In this document: positions 17,334 to 28,900 of the stretch, one piece after another
How positions within the stretch are numbered: position 1 is the stretch's first letter
Layout of the letters: each line of letters starts with the position of its first letter
Assembly (NCBI RefSeq): GCF_020905415.1
Contig: NZ_JAJJMP010000001.1
Span: forward strand, 3,545,501 to 3,609,500
Source: Myroides oncorhynchi
GTDB taxonomy: Bacteria > Bacteroidota > Bacteroidia > Flavobacteriales > Flavobacteriaceae
Reading direction: 5' to 3'
Length of the DNA: 64,000 nucleotides
Position numbers and translations under genes: made by a program
Notes under the pieces: generated by a model
Databases searched by the model: none
The model's input: only the letters and a program-made list of their open reading frames with translations
Told to the model about the DNA's origin: nothing

Positions 17334-19244
17334 CTATTCGCTTTTATTAGCAATAATAACTTCTATTATCTCTGGATTGATTAAAGTAGATACATCTCCG
17401 AATTCTTTAGTTTCTCCATTAGAAATAGAGCGAAGTATACGTCTCATAATCTTCCCTGATCTCGTTTTAGGTAAACTATCTACGAACTGAATCTTATCTA
17501 GCTTAGCTATCGGACCGATATGACTAGAGATCATATTATTAATCTCTTTCTTCAAGTTCTCTCTATCACGGTATTCACCCTCCATCTTAAGAGTGATAAA
17601 CCCATGTAGTGCATTCCCTTTTATATCGTGCTTAAACCCTACTACAGCACTCTCTGCTACTGCTGGGTGCTCATTGATAGCATCTTCGATAGGTGCAGTC
17701 CCTAAGTTATGCCCTGATACGATAACCACATCATCAGCACGACCTGTGATTCTGTAATACCCTACTTCATCTCTTAAAGCCCCATCTCCAGTGAAGTACT
17801 TCCCTGGGAATTGACTAAAGTATGTCTCTTTATAGCGTTCGTGATCACCCCAAATAGTACGCGCCATAGAAGGCCAAGGAAACTTAATACACAATGCTCC
17901 ATCTACTTGATTATCTTCTATCTCATTGCGCTTATCATCCATCAAGACAGCTTGTATCCCTGGTAATGGCAATGTCGCATAAGTAGGTTTAGTAGGCGTA
18001 ATAAAAGGAAGTGGAGAAACAAGGATACTTCCTGTCTCCGTCTGCCACCATGTATCTACGATAGGACATCTTTTCTTTCCTACGTGGTCATTATACCAGT
18101 GCCATGCTTCCTCATTAATAGGCTCCCCTACTGATCCAATCACTCTAAGGCTAGACAAGTCATGCGAATTCACATAGCTATAATCTTCTGTCATTAATGA
18201 ACGGATAGCCGTAGGAGCTGTATAGAACTGTGTTACTTTATATTTATCGATGATATCCCAGAATCTACTAGGTGTAGGATATGACGGAACTCCTTCGAAC
18301 ATTACTGTCGTTGCTCCATTTAACAGTGGTCCGTAGATAATATATGAGTGTCCTGTAATCCATCCACAGTCAGCAGTACACCAGAAGATATCTTCTTCTT
18401 TATAATCAAATATATTCTTAAACGAATAAGCAGTCTGTACCATATAACCAGCTGTCGTATGCACCATCCCTTTAGGTGATCCAGTAGACCCTGAAGTATA
18501 AAGGATAAATAAAGGATCCTCTGCATCCATTACTTGAGCTACATTATTAGTAGATGCTTCTTCTAATAAAGGAGCTAACCATAAGTCACGTCCTTCTTTA
18601 AAAGCTACTTCTCCTCCTGTTCTCTTCACTACTAATACTCTTTCTACACCTGGACAAGACTCTAATGCCTCATCTATAATAGGCTTTAAAGGTATTGTCT
18701 TACTTCCTCTGTAACTCCCATCAGAAGTAACCACATACTTACACTCTGCATCATTTATACGCTTAGACACAGCTGATGAAGAAAACCCGGCGAAGATAAC
18801 GCTGTGTATCGCTCCTAATCTAGCACATGCTAACATCGCTATCGATAGTTCTGGAATCATTGGTAGATAAATACATACTCTATCTCCTTTCTTTACTCCT
18901 TGTTCTTTAAGAACATTAGCCATCTTACACACTCTATTATATAAGTCATTATAGGTAATAGTCTCTGAGGCTTCTTCTGGATTATTAGGTTCAAATATAA
19001 TGGCTGCTTTTTCTCCCCTTTTTGCAAGGTGGCGATCAATACAGTTCTTTACGATATTCAACTTTGCATTGACAAACCATTGAAATTTGGACTCTTCCAT
19101 ATCAAACTCAAATACCTTGTCCCATACTTGGTACCAAACAAAATTCTCTTCAGCTATTTTACCCCAGAACTTACGAGGTTCTCTAACGGACTTTTTATAG
19201 TGTTTAAAGTACTGTTCTAGATTTTCTATTTTATAATAACTCAT
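17334..19244 (-). CDS. acs: Acetyl-CoA synthetase (AMP-forming)
   Basis: The enzyme activates acetate to acetyl-CoA through acetyl-AMP. The 636-residue protein has the phosphate-binding loop YTSGSTGSPKGMVHT (249-263) and the adenylate motif DTWWQTETG. It also has the hinge region GRADDVVIVSGHNLGT and the C-terminal PKTRSGKIMRRIL, whose lysine is the acetylation-sensitive catalytic residue. Length matches the family (about 630-650). The gene stands alone, with terminators beyond its 3' end. The lack of a neighbouring acetyltransferase or deacetylase gene is noted but not unusual. Confidence 0.96.
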   Translation of the reverse strand: MSYYKIENLEQYFKHYKKSVREPRKFWGKIAEENFVWYQVWDKVFEFDMEESKFQWFVNAKLNIVKNCIDRHLAKRGEKAAIIFEPNNPEEASETITYNDLYNRVCKMANVLKEQGVKKGDRVCIYLPMIPELSIAMLACARLGAIHSVIFAGFSSSAVSKRINDAECKYVVTSDGSYRGSKTIPLKPIIDEALESCPGVERVLVVKRTGGEVAFKEGRDLWLAPLLEEASTNNVAQVMDAEDPLFILYTSGSTGSPKGMVHTTAGYMVQTAYSFKNIFDYKEEDIFWCTADCGWITGHSYIIYGPLLNGATTVMFEGVPSYPTPSRFWDIIDKYKVTQFYTAPTAIRSLMTEDYSYVNSHDLSSLRVIGSVGEPINEEAWHWYNDHVGKKRCPIVDTWWQTETGSILVSPLPFITPTKPTYATLPLPGIQAVLMDDKRNEIEDNQVDGALCIKFPWPSMARTIWGDHERYKETYFSQFPGKYFTGDGALRDEVGYYRITGRADDVVIVSGHNLGTAPIEDAINEHPAVAESAVVGFKHDIKGNALHGFITLKMEGEYRDRENLKKEINNMISSHIGPIAKLDKIQFVDSLPKTRSGKIMRRILRSISNGETKEFGDVSTLINPEIIEVIIANKSE

Positions 19245-19316
19245 ATTTTAGTTGTGATTTTTTTATGTAATATTTATTTAAGCTCTTAAATATATGATTT
19301 TAGTAATAAATAGCAA

Positions 19317-19360
19317 AAAGTCATACAATATTTTTATTCCTAAAAATATTGTATGACTTT
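19317..19360 (-). terminator. Terminator of the nitronate monooxygenase-like gene
   Basis: A nearly perfect stem of about 19 bp (AAGTCATACAATATTTTT and its inverse) is followed by Ts on the minus strand. It lies ahead of the acs start and isolates the two genes. Confidence 0.9.
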
Positions 19361-19378
19361 ATATTGATTATAATTTCA

Positions 19379-20320
19379 CTAAAAATAAGCGACTTCTTTC
19401 TTTGCGGATTCGAACTCAGCCATGACATTTTTTACGATATCTGCTACTGGCTCTATCTTGTGAATTAGTCCTGCTATCTGACCTACTTCTAATTCTCCTT
19501 CTACTAGATCTCCCTCGAACATTCCTTTTTTAGCACGAGCTCTACCTAGGTATTCTTTTAATTCTTCTACGCTAGGGCATTTTGCATATAATTCTTGCAG
19601 TCCTGCGTAAAACTCATTCTTAATAAGACGCACAGGTGCAAGTTCTTTCAAACTTAATGCTGTATCTCCTTCTTGAACATCTAATAGTAGATTCTTAAAA
19701 TTAGCATGTGCAGAACTTTCTTCTGATGCGATAAATCGAGTACCCATTTGCACTCCATCAGCTCCCAATACCATAGCCGCTAGCATCCCTTTACCTGTAG
19801 CGATACCTCCTGCTGCTATTAATGGAATACTAATCTTCTCACGCACCATAGGAATTAAAGTAAGTGTTGTAGTCTCTTCTCTTCCATTGTGTCCTCCTGC
19901 TTCAAATCCTTCAGCTACAATAGCATCCACTCCTGCCTCTTGTGCCTTTAGTGCGAACTTAGAAGAACTCACTACATGTACTACCGTTATACCGTGCTCC
20001 TTTAAGAAAGAAGTCCATGTCTTAGGATTACCAGCAGAAGTAAAGACTATCTTCACGCCTTCTTCTACGATAATATGCATGATCTCCTCTATATTAGGAT
20101 ATAACATCGGTACATTAACACCGAATGGCTTGTCTGTTGCCTTCTTACACTTCTGGATATGCTCTCTTAGTACTTCTGGATACATAGAACCTGCACCTAT
20201 AAGTCCTAAACCACCTGCATTACTTACTGCACTAGCCAACTTATAACCACTGTTCCATATCATTCCACCCTGTACGACAGGATACTGGATATTAAAAAGA
20301 TCTACTAACTTATTTTTCAT
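19379..20320 (-). CDS. Nitronate monooxygenase / enoyl-ACP reductase FabK-like flavoprotein
   Basis: This is a TIM-barrel FMN enzyme of the nitronate monooxygenase/FabK family. The chosen start MKNKLVDLFNIQYPVVQGGM at 20320 removes a 22-residue extension that would begin inside the upstream gene. Family motifs include QGGMIW, GLIGAG, EGFEAGGHNGR with a conserved histidine, and LIAAGGIATGKGMLAAMVLGADGVQMGTRF split over the flavin-phosphate loop. Residue content does not separate a nitronate monooxygenase from a FabK-type reductase. It lies 14 bases after mnmA and is probably co-transcribed. Confidence 0.85.
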   Translation of the reverse strand: MKNKLVDLFNIQYPVVQGGMIWNSGYKLASAVSNAGGLGLIGAGSMYPEVLREHIQKCKKATDKPFGVNVPMLYPNIEEIMHIIVEEGVKIVFTSAGNPKTWTSFLKEHGITVVHVVSSSKFALKAQEAGVDAIVAEGFEAGGHNGREETTTLTLIPMVREKISIPLIAAGGIATGKGMLAAMVLGADGVQMGTRFIASEESSAHANFKNLLLDVQEGDTALSLKELAPVRLIKNEFYAGLQELYAKCPSVEELKEYLGRARAKKGMFEGDLVEGELEVGQIAGLIHKIEPVADIVKNVMAEFESAKKEVAYF

Positions 20321-20334
20321 TGTATTTTGGTTGT

Positions 20335-21546
20335 TTATAGTTTCGAAATAACACCCGAACCGATTAGTTCGTCTTCGATATGCCAAGATACAAATTGTCC
20401 TTCTGTGATTCCTGATTGTGGTTCTTCAAAACGCACAAACATTCCCTCTTTCATTTTGTGTAATGTTGCTTTTTGCAACGGTTGGCGATATCTTATACGT
20501 GCTAATATAGACATTGTTTCGCCTTCTTGCAATGCCAAGTCTTCGCGAATCCAGTGAATTTCATCTTCACGCACAAATAATGCCTTGTGAAACAACCCAG
20601 GGTGATCACTTCCTTGTCCTGTATAGATGATATTTTCATTTACATCCGTACTGATAATAAACAATGGCTCTGCAGTTCCTCCTACGTTTAATCCTTTACG
20701 TTGACCAATAGTAAAGAAGTGCGCTCCGAAGTGCTCCCCTACTTTCTTACCCATCTCAGGTGTATACACGATAGATGTAGCCTCTGCTTTTAAAGCTTCT
20801 TCTAATGTAGAGAATACCTCTTCTTCTTTCTTGTAAATAGGAGAATTCTTAGGTATCTCATAGATTAACCCATCTTTACGACTCAACTTTTGTTGTAAGA
20901 ACTCTGGCAATCTAACTTTTCCAATAAAACACAATCCTTGAGAATCTTTCTTATCAGCTGTGATTAAGTTCATCTTCGCCGCTATCTCACGCACCTCTGG
21001 CTTAAGCAATTCTCCTACTGGGAATAACGCCTTCGCTAACTGCTCTTGAGATAACTGACATAAGAAATAAGACTGATCCTTATTAGGGTCCTCACCAGCT
21101 AATAGTTTATACACAGTCTCTTGTGTACCATCTGCTTTAGTGATAACCTCTTCATCTTTGCGACAGTAATGTCCTGTAGCTACATAATCTGCTCCTAAGC
21201 TCAATGCTATCTTCATAAATACATCAAACTTGATCTCGCGATTACACAGCACATCAGGATTAGGGGTACGACCATTCTCATACTCCTTAAACATATAGTC
21301 TACAATCTTCTCTTTATATTGTTCACTTAAGTCTACTGTCTGGAATGGTATCCCAAGCTTCTCAGCGACCATTAAAGCATCGTTGCTATCCTCTAACCAT
21401 GGACATTCATTAGAAATCGTCACAGTATCATCGTGCCAATTTTTCATGAATAATCCAATAACTTCATATCCTTGTTCTTTCAGTAAATAAGCTGCGACAC
21501 TTGAGTCTACACCTCCCGAAAGACCTACTACTACTCTTTTCTTCAT
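20335..21546 (-). CDS. mnmA: tRNA-specific 2-thiouridylase MnmA
   Basis: It adds sulphur at the wobble uridine (s2U34) of Lys, Glu and Gln tRNAs. The 403-residue protein has the PP-loop [11 protein letters not shown] (8-18), the catalytic cysteine C101 ([12 protein letters not shown]) and the partner cysteine C206 ([10 protein letters not shown]). The C-terminal beta-barrel domains include FTIGQRKGL and the late [20 protein letters not shown] promoter (21565-21572, minus) lies ahead. The nitronate monooxygenase-like gene follows closely. Confidence 0.95.
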   Translation of the reverse strand: MKKRVVVGLSGGVDSSVAAYLLKEQGYEVIGLFMKNWHDDTVTISNECPWLEDSNDALMVAEKLGIPFQTVDLSEQYKEKIVDYMFKEYENGRTPNPDVLCNREIKFDVFMKIALSLGADYVATGHYCRKDEEVITKADGTQETVYKLLAGEDPNKDQSYFLCQLSQEQLAKALFPVGELLKPEVREIAAKMNLITADKKDSQGLCFIGKVRLPEFLQQKLSRKDGLIYEIPKNSPIYKKEEEVFSTLEEALKAEATSIVYTPEMGKKVGEHFGAHFFTIGQRKGLNVGGTAEPLFIISTDVNENIIYTGQGSDHPGLFHKALFVREDEIHWIREDLALQEGETMSILARIRYRQPLQKATLHKMKEGMFVRFEEPQSGITEGQFVSWHIEDELIGSGVISKL

Positions 21547-21891
21547 GATAAAAAAATATTGCTACAAATTTACAAGAAATGCATCAATACAAAAAGCTTT
21601 TGAATTTATCTTATCTTTTAATTATGATATGTCCATAGAGAATATCTATCATTAACGCATACAAGAGTTTAAACGCTATCTGTAGATTTAAGGTCTTACA
21701 AATAAAAGGTGGATTATTTTTTATTCAGTGATATTGGTATTATATTTATATCAAGATAGTTACAGTTATTTATTAACCATTTAGAAGTAGTATTCCATAG
21801 AATCAGCAACACGTTTAATAAAGTCAATGCTTACAACTATACATACTAATGGTTCAAATAACATCAACATATAATAGTAAATTTCATCATC
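21547..21891. other. Divergent intergenic region
   Basis: 345 bp between mnmA and the SIMPL gene. Apart from the mnmA promoter nothing specific was found. No repeat family copy is present. Confidence 0.5.
21565..21593 (-). promoter_or_regulatory. mnmA promoter
   Basis: On the minus strand TTTG (21590-21593), a 17-base spacer and TAAATTTG (21565-21572) fit the TTTG-N17-TAnnTTTG pattern, 18 bases ahead of the start. Confidence 0.6.
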
Positions 21892-22644
21892 ATGCAAAAC
21901 AAAACTTTAGCTAAATCACTTATCTTGGGTTTCTCACTATTAGTGAGTTTTTCTTTATTGGGATTCTTTATTTTCAAAGGACTAAAGACATTTAGTGATA
22001 AAGATCGTGTAGTAACCGTAAAGGGATTAGCCGAAATGAATATAATGGCAACCTCTGCTACTATTGTAATAGATTTTGCAAATTCTGGAGATGATTTACA
22101 GCAAATAATGAAGCAAACAGAACAAAAGAAAGAGGCGATTATTGCTTATTTAACTAGTACTGGATTTTCAAAAACGGACATCAAAATTGCTAATATAGGG
22201 GTCAATGATCAAGAAAAGTACCACGAACTTCGTTGGGAAGATGGGCGACAAGTATCAGTAAAAATAGACAGATATACTATTACACAGCAACTAACTATTG
22301 AAACAAAAGACATAAAAGACACAGGAAACAAAATTGCTCAAATCAATCTAGATTTAATTAGCAAAGACCTGACTTCGAATATACAACCTATATATTCTTT
22401 TCCTGAACTAAACTCTATTAAACCACAATTGATAGCAGAGAGTACAAAGAATGCTCGTATTGCTGGTGAGCAGTTCGCTAACGATTCGCAAGCTAAATTA
22501 GGTAAGATTAAGACAGCCTCACAAGGGCAAATCACTATTGTAGGTAAGTATTATTTTGATGAAGAAGAAACAAATAATACACTTAATGAACCTTATATGC
22601 AAAAAGCTAGAGTAGTCAGTACTATTGTATTCTTTTTAGAATAA
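21892..22644 (+). CDS. SIMPL domain protein (DUF541)
   Basis: This 250-residue protein has one N-terminal membrane segment (about 9-27, LILGFSLLVSFSLLGFFIF) followed by a SIMPL domain. It begins RVVTVKGLAEMNIMATSATI and includes SKTDIKIANIGVN and the conserved PIYSFPELNSIKPQLIAESTKNAR. SIMPL proteins are surface or periplasmic with poorly defined roles, some tied to oxidative stress. The anchor suggests the domain sits outside the cytoplasm. It is a single gene with its own terminator. Confidence 0.85.
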   Translation: MQNKTLAKSLILGFSLLVSFSLLGFFIFKGLKTFSDKDRVVTVKGLAEMNIMATSATIVIDFANSGDDLQQIMKQTEQKKEAIIAYLTSTGFSKTDIKIANIGVNDQEKYHELRWEDGRQVSVKIDRYTITQQLTIETKDIKDTGNKIAQINLDLISKDLTSNIQPIYSFPELNSIKPQLIAESTKNARIAGEQFANDSQAKLGKIKTASQGQITIVGKYYFDEEETNNTLNEPYMQKARVVSTIVFFLE

Positions 22645-22676
22645 TAGACACATCAGAATACTTATTATTAGAAAGT

Positions 22677-22720
22677 AAAAACATCATCTATACCTGAATG
22701 GAATATAGATGATGTTTTTT
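22677..22720 (+). terminator. Terminator of the SIMPL gene
   Basis: Stem AAACATCATCTAT/ATAGATGATGTTT followed by six Ts. Confidence 0.9.
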
Positions 22721-22812
22721 ATTTAATATTATACCCTTTAGGGTATAAAAACAAGCAATCACTAAATACTATACCTCTTCGGGTATAATAAGCAGTGACA
22801 AAATACCACTAA

Positions 22813-23622
22813 CTACCATAGCTTCTTCCCTAATAACTCTGACTGAGTCTTTGCCTTATTAATTCCTTCTTTTAACTTCTGCATCACCTCCGTTTCATTA
22901 AAGTAATTAATCGCTTGCTCCGTAGTACCTCCTTTAGAAGATACTTTAGCGATCCACTCATGTGTCGATAGTGAGTTAGACTCATATAACCCAAGAGCAC
23001 CTGAGATAGTTTGCTTTACTAATAGCTCTGCTTGTGATGGTTCAAAGCCGTACGCTATAGCTGACTGAATCATCGACTCCATAAAGTAGAATACATACGC
23101 AGGTCCACTACCTGATATAGCAGTAGCTGCATCTATCTTCCCTTCCTCAGATACATAGACAGACTTACCTGTGGTATTAATCAAGTTCTGAATAATAAAC
23201 AACTCCTTTCTATCCAACTCCTCTGATGCTGTAAATACAGTCATCCCCCTACCTATTTGCGTCGGGAGATTAGGCATAGATCGGACGATTTTCTCTACTC
23301 CGAGGTCGTGTTTCAATCTATCGATAGAGATACCCGCCATCACTGACACGATGATTTGCTCTCCCTTGACATACTTCTTTAGATCATCTACTAGCATAGT
23401 GAAGTCCTGGGGTTTTACAGCGATGATGACGATATCACATGTCCCTATATCACTGTCTAATTTATAGCGATAAGATAACTTATGTACATTGCGACTATCT
23501 TCAAACGACTTCTGTGAACGTGTATAAATCAAAACGTCATTTGGATTAATAAACCTAGAGTTAATAAATCCGTTGGCAAAAGTACTGCCCATATTCCCCA
23601 TTCCCACTATTGCGATTCTCAT
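22813..23622 (-). CDS. proC: Pyrroline-5-carboxylate reductase
   Basis: It carries out the last step of proline synthesis, reducing pyrroline-5-carboxylate with NAD(P)H. The N-terminal Rossmann motif is IAIVGMGNMGSTFANGF. Later features are the NAD-binding VIIAVKPQDF, the turn VVSVMAGIS-like IVSVMAGISIDRL, and the dimerisation/substrate region ISGSGPAYVFYFMESM with SSKGGTTEQAI. The ATG at 23622 is preferred over an upstream in-frame GTG that lies inside the yidC terminator hairpin. About 270 residues, normal for the family. Confidence 0.95.
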   Translation of the reverse strand: MRIAIVGMGNMGSTFANGFINSRFINPNDVLIYTRSQKSFEDSRNVHKLSYRYKLDSDIGTCDIVIIAVKPQDFTMLVDDLKKYVKGEQIIVSVMAGISIDRLKHDLGVEKIVRSMPNLPTQIGRGMTVFTASEELDRKELFIIQNLINTTGKSVYVSEEGKIDAATAISGSGPAYVFYFMESMIQSAIAYGFEPSQAELLVKQTISGALGLYESNSLSTHEWIAKVSSKGGTTEQAINYFNETEVMQKLKEGINKAKTQSELLGKKLW

Positions 23623-23625
23623 AAA

Positions 23626-23657
23626 CAAAAACACCTCTGGATTAGACCAGAGGTGTT
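23626..23657 (-). terminator. Terminator of yidC
   Basis: Stem ACACCTCTGG/CCAGAGGTGT with T-rich tail (minus strand) lies between yidC and proC, only a few bases before the proC start. It may attenuate rather than block read-through into proC. Confidence 0.85.
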
Positions 23658-23680
23658 AAATATATAGAAAATAAACTTAT

Positions 23681-25591
23681 TTATTTCTTCTTTTTGTTTT
23701 CGTTTTGCAATTTCTGTTGCTCTTGAGCTTGAGCCATCATCTCTTGCATTTTACGTTGGAATCTACCTTTTGGACGTTCTTTCGTTTTGTTCTCATCGAT
23801 GATTGCTTTAATTTTCTCATCTTTCACAATATGGTTTTTAATTACATACATAATACCAATTGTAATAGAGTTAGAAACAAAGTAGTACAAACTCAATCCT
23901 GATGCATAGTTATTAAAGAAGAATAACATCATAATCGGAGAGATATAAATCATCACTTTCATAATCTTGCTCATATCTGGCATACCTTCTTGAGCTGGAG
24001 CAGACATTTGTTGATCTCCTGTAGTCATCTTCATATAGAAGAAGATAGCAATAGAAGCCAATAATGGGAATAAACTCACGTGATCTCCATAGAAAGGAAT
24101 TCTGAATGGCAATTTCAATATTTGGTCATAAGATGACAAGTCATCTGCCCATAAGAATGATTTTTGTCTCAAGTCAAACGCTGACGGGAAGAACTGGAAC
24201 AACGAGTAGAAAATAGGAATCTGTAATAATGCTGGTATACATCCTGCCATAGGATTAACCCCTGCTTTATTATAAAGACTCATCGTCTCTTGTTGTTTCT
24301 TCATTGGGTCATTCTTATACTTCTCATTTAACTCGTTCACTTCTGGACGAATTGCTTTCATCTTAGCTTGAGAAACATACGATTTATATGTCAATGGAGA
24401 AATCACTAATCTCACTAATACAGTTAATGCAATAATAGCAATACCATAAGGTAAGAATGAACTCAATAATCCGAATACTGGAATAAATAAGAAACGGTTA
24501 ACCCATCCGAATAATCCCCATCCTAAAGGAACTGTTTTATCTAATCCTTTGTCATAAGACTTTAACAACTTATAATCTGATGGTCCGAAGAACCATTGCA
24601 TATCATAGTTTAATTCACCATTCGTATATGCTAATGGCATTTTAGCTGAGAACTGTTTAGTAAATACAGTGTCTTTTGCCTCATCCTGAACTAAGTTCTC
24701 TGATTTTAAACTAGCTGTAGCAAATCCTTTATCTGATAATAAGATAGAACTAAAGAAATGTTGTTTAAATGCGATATAGTTAGCATCCTTGATATCTTTA
24801 GTATCTTCTTTGCTACTAGCGCTTAAGTTATTGTCTTTTCCATCTTCATACTCATAGTAAAGACGAGTATATTGGTTCTCGTACGAGATACTTTTCTCAT
24901 TTGTAAATGCTTTAAGTTTCCAGTCTAATGATGGAACCTCAGAAGTATTCACTACTTTACTTAACCCTTGAGTACGAATAGAAAAGTCTAACATATAATC
25001 ATTAGGCTTTAATACGTATCTATACTCTAAAAACTCAGTAGCTGATACTTTTAAACGCATAGATAATACTTGATTCTCCCCTTCTTTAGATAATTCTGGT
25101 TCGAAGTATAAATCTCTTGTATTAAATTTCTTGTTGTCTTTCGTATATAACTCTAAGTTAAACTCTGAGTTGTTATTTTTAATAAGCTCTACTAACTGTT
25201 TAGAATCTTTAGTAAAACGAGTATTATCATTCACAACAACATTAGATAAACCACCACCTTTATTCTCAACAACTAAAGTAAGTAACTCACTTTTAAGTTC
25301 AGTTTGCCCTCCTTTTGCTGATGGTAAAGTTGCACTGTAAGCGAATGGACCTAAAGCAGCTTGTAAAGCAGGATTAACTACTGAATCAGTTTGTGTCTCT
25401 ACTTGAGCACTTATAGCAGTCGAAATCTTCTCAGCCTCTGCTTCTTTAACAACCTCTGTCTTTGCCATCTCTTTATCACTAGCGATAGACTCCTTTTCTT
25501 TGTTGATATTATTCAACATCATCCAAATTAGCAATCCGGCAATAATAACAAAGCCGACAATACTGTTACGATCTAATTTTTTTCCTTCCAT
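23681..25591 (-). CDS. yidC: Membrane protein insertase YidC
   Basis: It inserts and folds inner-membrane proteins with or without Sec. The 636-residue protein has an N-terminal signal anchor (about 10-25), a long periplasmic domain (about 60-350) typical of Gram-negative YidC, then the conserved core. Core features are LTVLVRLVISPLTYKSYVSQAKM with the positively charged groove residue, KQQETMSLYNKAGVNPMAGCIPALLQIPIFYSLF and late helices ending YYFVSNSITIGIMYVI. The C-terminus is Lys/Gln-rich, as usual for ribosome binding. It lies 62 bases after pyrG and is probably co-transcribed. Confidence 0.95.
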   Translation of the reverse strand: MEGKKLDRNSIVGFVIIAGLLIWMMLNNINKEKESIASDKEMAKTEVVKEAEAEKISTAISAQVETQTDSVVNPALQAALGPFAYSATLPSAKGGQTELKSELLTLVVENKGGGLSNVVVNDNTRFTKDSKQLVELIKNNNSEFNLELYTKDNKKFNTRDLYFEPELSKEGENQVLSMRLKVSATEFLEYRYVLKPNDYMLDFSIRTQGLSKVVNTSEVPSLDWKLKAFTNEKSISYENQYTRLYYEYEDGKDNNLSASSKEDTKDIKDANYIAFKQHFFSSILLSDKGFATASLKSENLVQDEAKDTVFTKQFSAKMPLAYTNGELNYDMQWFFGPSDYKLLKSYDKGLDKTVPLGWGLFGWVNRFLFIPVFGLLSSFLPYGIAIIALTVLVRLVISPLTYKSYVSQAKMKAIRPEVNELNEKYKNDPMKKQQETMSLYNKAGVNPMAGCIPALLQIPIFYSLFQFFPSAFDLRQKSFLWADDLSSYDQILKLPFRIPFYGDHVSLFPLLASIAIFFYMKMTTGDQQMSAPAQEGMPDMSKIMKVMIYISPIMMLFFFNNYASGLSLYYFVSNSITIGIMYVIKNHIVKDEKIKAIIDENKTKERPKGRFQRKMQEMMAQAQEQQKLQNENKKKK

Positions 25592-25653
25592 TACTTAATT
25601 TGTAGTTTATCAAATTTTTCGTTGTAATAACATAGTGTTAATTACGATAAGAA

Positions 25654-27267
<1,614 letters not shown>

Positions 27268-27750
27268 TTAGTGTGTGTATTAGTTGTGTAGTTAACAATA
27301 AAACTTGGCAAAAATACAACTTTCCACTCTATTCTTCTAATTTTAGATTGCCTAAAAAAGCAACACACATCAACTTATACTTTATTAACTATTTAGGTGA
27401 CTCCCTATTTCTATTTCCATTATAAAACTGCTAAAAATGGAGAACCTCTCCTCCCACCCCTATATACTTTTGTATATTAAATAATTATCTTTTATAACAC
27501 CGCCTTGTATTGACCATCTTAACTACGTAATTAGCTAGAATAACAGCTTTAATCAATCTATTATACTAAGGTAACTTTAACATTTTTACCGTTTGTTATC
27601 ACTTAATATCTAAAATACACCTACTAACCTTCCATTATTTAGTAAATACCTTTCCCATCTTGCGGTTCTTGTCCAATTATAGCCTGTCTATCACTTATTG
27701 TGGGATAATAACTCACTATAAACTATCTTTGCTTATATAAAGTTAATTAA
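27268..27750. other. Divergent intergenic region between pyrG and the Crp-like gene
   Basis: About 480 bp, AT-rich. Holds the pyrG -7 element (27309-27316, minus) and the Crp-like gene -7 TATCTTTG (27724-27731). No repeat family or coding frame was recognised in the rest. Confidence 0.5.
27724..27731 (+). promoter_or_regulatory. Promoter -7 of the Crp-like gene
   Basis: TATCTTTG matches TAnnTTTG and lies 19 bases ahead of the start. A TTG at 27698-27700 is slightly too far for an ideal -33. Confidence 0.55.
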
Positions 27751-28320
27751 ATGAATTTAGAACAAATCATAGATAACATCTACCCCCTCTCTAAACCTGC
27801 TAAGGATAAGCTAATCGCTATTTTTACGGAAATTACTTTCCCTAAGAATTACTTGCTTTCTGAGTATGAGAAACACGAGAACTACTTCTACTTTATTAAG
27901 AGCGGTCTAGTGCGTGCCTATGCACTACAAGAAGATAGAGAGTTAACCTTCTGGTTTGGTACAGATGGAGATCCCGCATTATCTATGTATAACTATATTC
28001 TAAATAGACCGAGCTACGAGACTATCGATCTAATCGAAGACAGCGCCCTATACTTCACTAAGAATAGTCAACTAGAAAAACTATATACTTCTGATATCGA
28101 GATAGCGAACTGGGGTAGAAAGTTTGCGGAGATAGAATTACTTAAAACAGAAGAACGCTCTATCACTAGGCAAATCAAGTCTGCTAAAGAACGCTATAAT
28201 GACTTATTAGAGAATGAACCACACTTGCTCAACAGAGTACCTCTTAAATACATAGCGTCATTCCTGGGAATCACACAAGTAAGCTTAAGTAGAATACGCA
28301 GTGAATTCTCCAAAAAATAA
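27751..28320 (+). CDS. Crp/Fnr-family transcriptional regulator
   Basis: This 189-residue protein has a cyclic-nucleotide-binding fold at about 20-115 (YLLSEYEKHENYFYFIKSGLVRAYAL split over the beta-roll). Its C-terminal winged helix contains NRVPLKYIASFLGI and the recognition helix TQVSLSRIRSEF. No cysteine cluster is present, so it is not an oxygen-sensing FNR. Bacteroidota carry many such regulators, often of unknown ligand. It stands alone in a long non-coding neighbourhood. Target genes cannot be named. Confidence 0.88.
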   Translation: MNLEQIIDNIYPLSKPAKDKLIAIFTEITFPKNYLLSEYEKHENYFYFIKSGLVRAYALQEDRELTFWFGTDGDPALSMYNYILNRPSYETIDLIEDSALYFTKNSQLEKLYTSDIEIANWGRKFAEIELLKTEERSITRQIKSAKERYNDLLENEPHLLNRVPLKYIASFLGITQVSLSRIRSEFSKK

Positions 28321-28354
28321 CATCTAAATATTTAGATTTCATTTAATTAATTTA

Positions 28355-28510
28355 AACCCACCATCAGTATTAGCCAAATACTGCAAAGCAATTCTACTTC
28401 GTAGTTCTTTCATTAGTTCTAAAACCATACTATAGTATACCTTAATCACTAATTTAGACTTACCTTGTATAATTACTTTTCGTTTATATGTCTATCGCTG
28501 ATTCTGGATT
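28355..28510 (+). repeat. 156-bp palindromic element, copy A
   Basis: The left end AACCCACCATCAG and right end CTGATTCTGGATT are slightly diverged from the consensus AACCCAGAAT/ATTCTGGGTT. The middle has CCATACTATAGTATA. The arms pair along most of their length. Lies between the Crp-like gene and the permease. Confidence 0.85.
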
Positions 28511-28619
28511 AAAACATCTCACTAGGATGTAGTATAATTATTAAGTTTTTATTGATCTTTTTGTAAAAGAATTATTACAAAATTCACTCTTCTTTCTAGA
28601 TCATTTTAAAAAAATCACC

Positions 28620-28900
28620 ATAACATACATCACTAGGATAAAATAGGCATTTCTATGCTATTTCGGTTTGAGTGAGTCCATAGTGACTCCATTAAAACAG
28701 CCTTTTTAATGGAGTCACTATGCAGTCACAATGCTGTCACTATACTTTCACACATAGCCACAAACTCTAAACAAGATATTAAGGAGAATAATAGACAAAG
28801 TCCGCATGAGATAGAATTGCTGATTTTCAATAGAATAAAAATCATTTTATAACTGCAATCTACAAATTTAAACTGAGAATTTATAAAATTATATCAACCA
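28620..28900 (+). repeat. Family 2 repeat, copy A
   Basis: Homologous to 49620-49915. Shared blocks include GAGTGAGTCCATA, a perfect 19-bp hairpin at 28679-28722 with loop CAGCCT, ATAATAGA-AAAGTCC and TTTTCAATAGAATAAAAATC. No coding frame is shared. Confidence 0.75.

Noticed and set aside
19887..20246. 119-codon frame opposite the nitronate monooxygenase-like gene
   Set aside because: Shadow of a conserved gene on the other strand; composition unlike a real protein.
20321..20386. 22-residue N-terminal extension of the nitronate monooxygenase-like protein
   Set aside because: It would overlap the mnmA coding region and adds residues unlike the family start.
23623..23634. GTG start giving proC four extra residues
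   Set aside because: It lies in the tail of the yidC terminator hairpin; the downstream ATG gives the usual MRIAIVG start.
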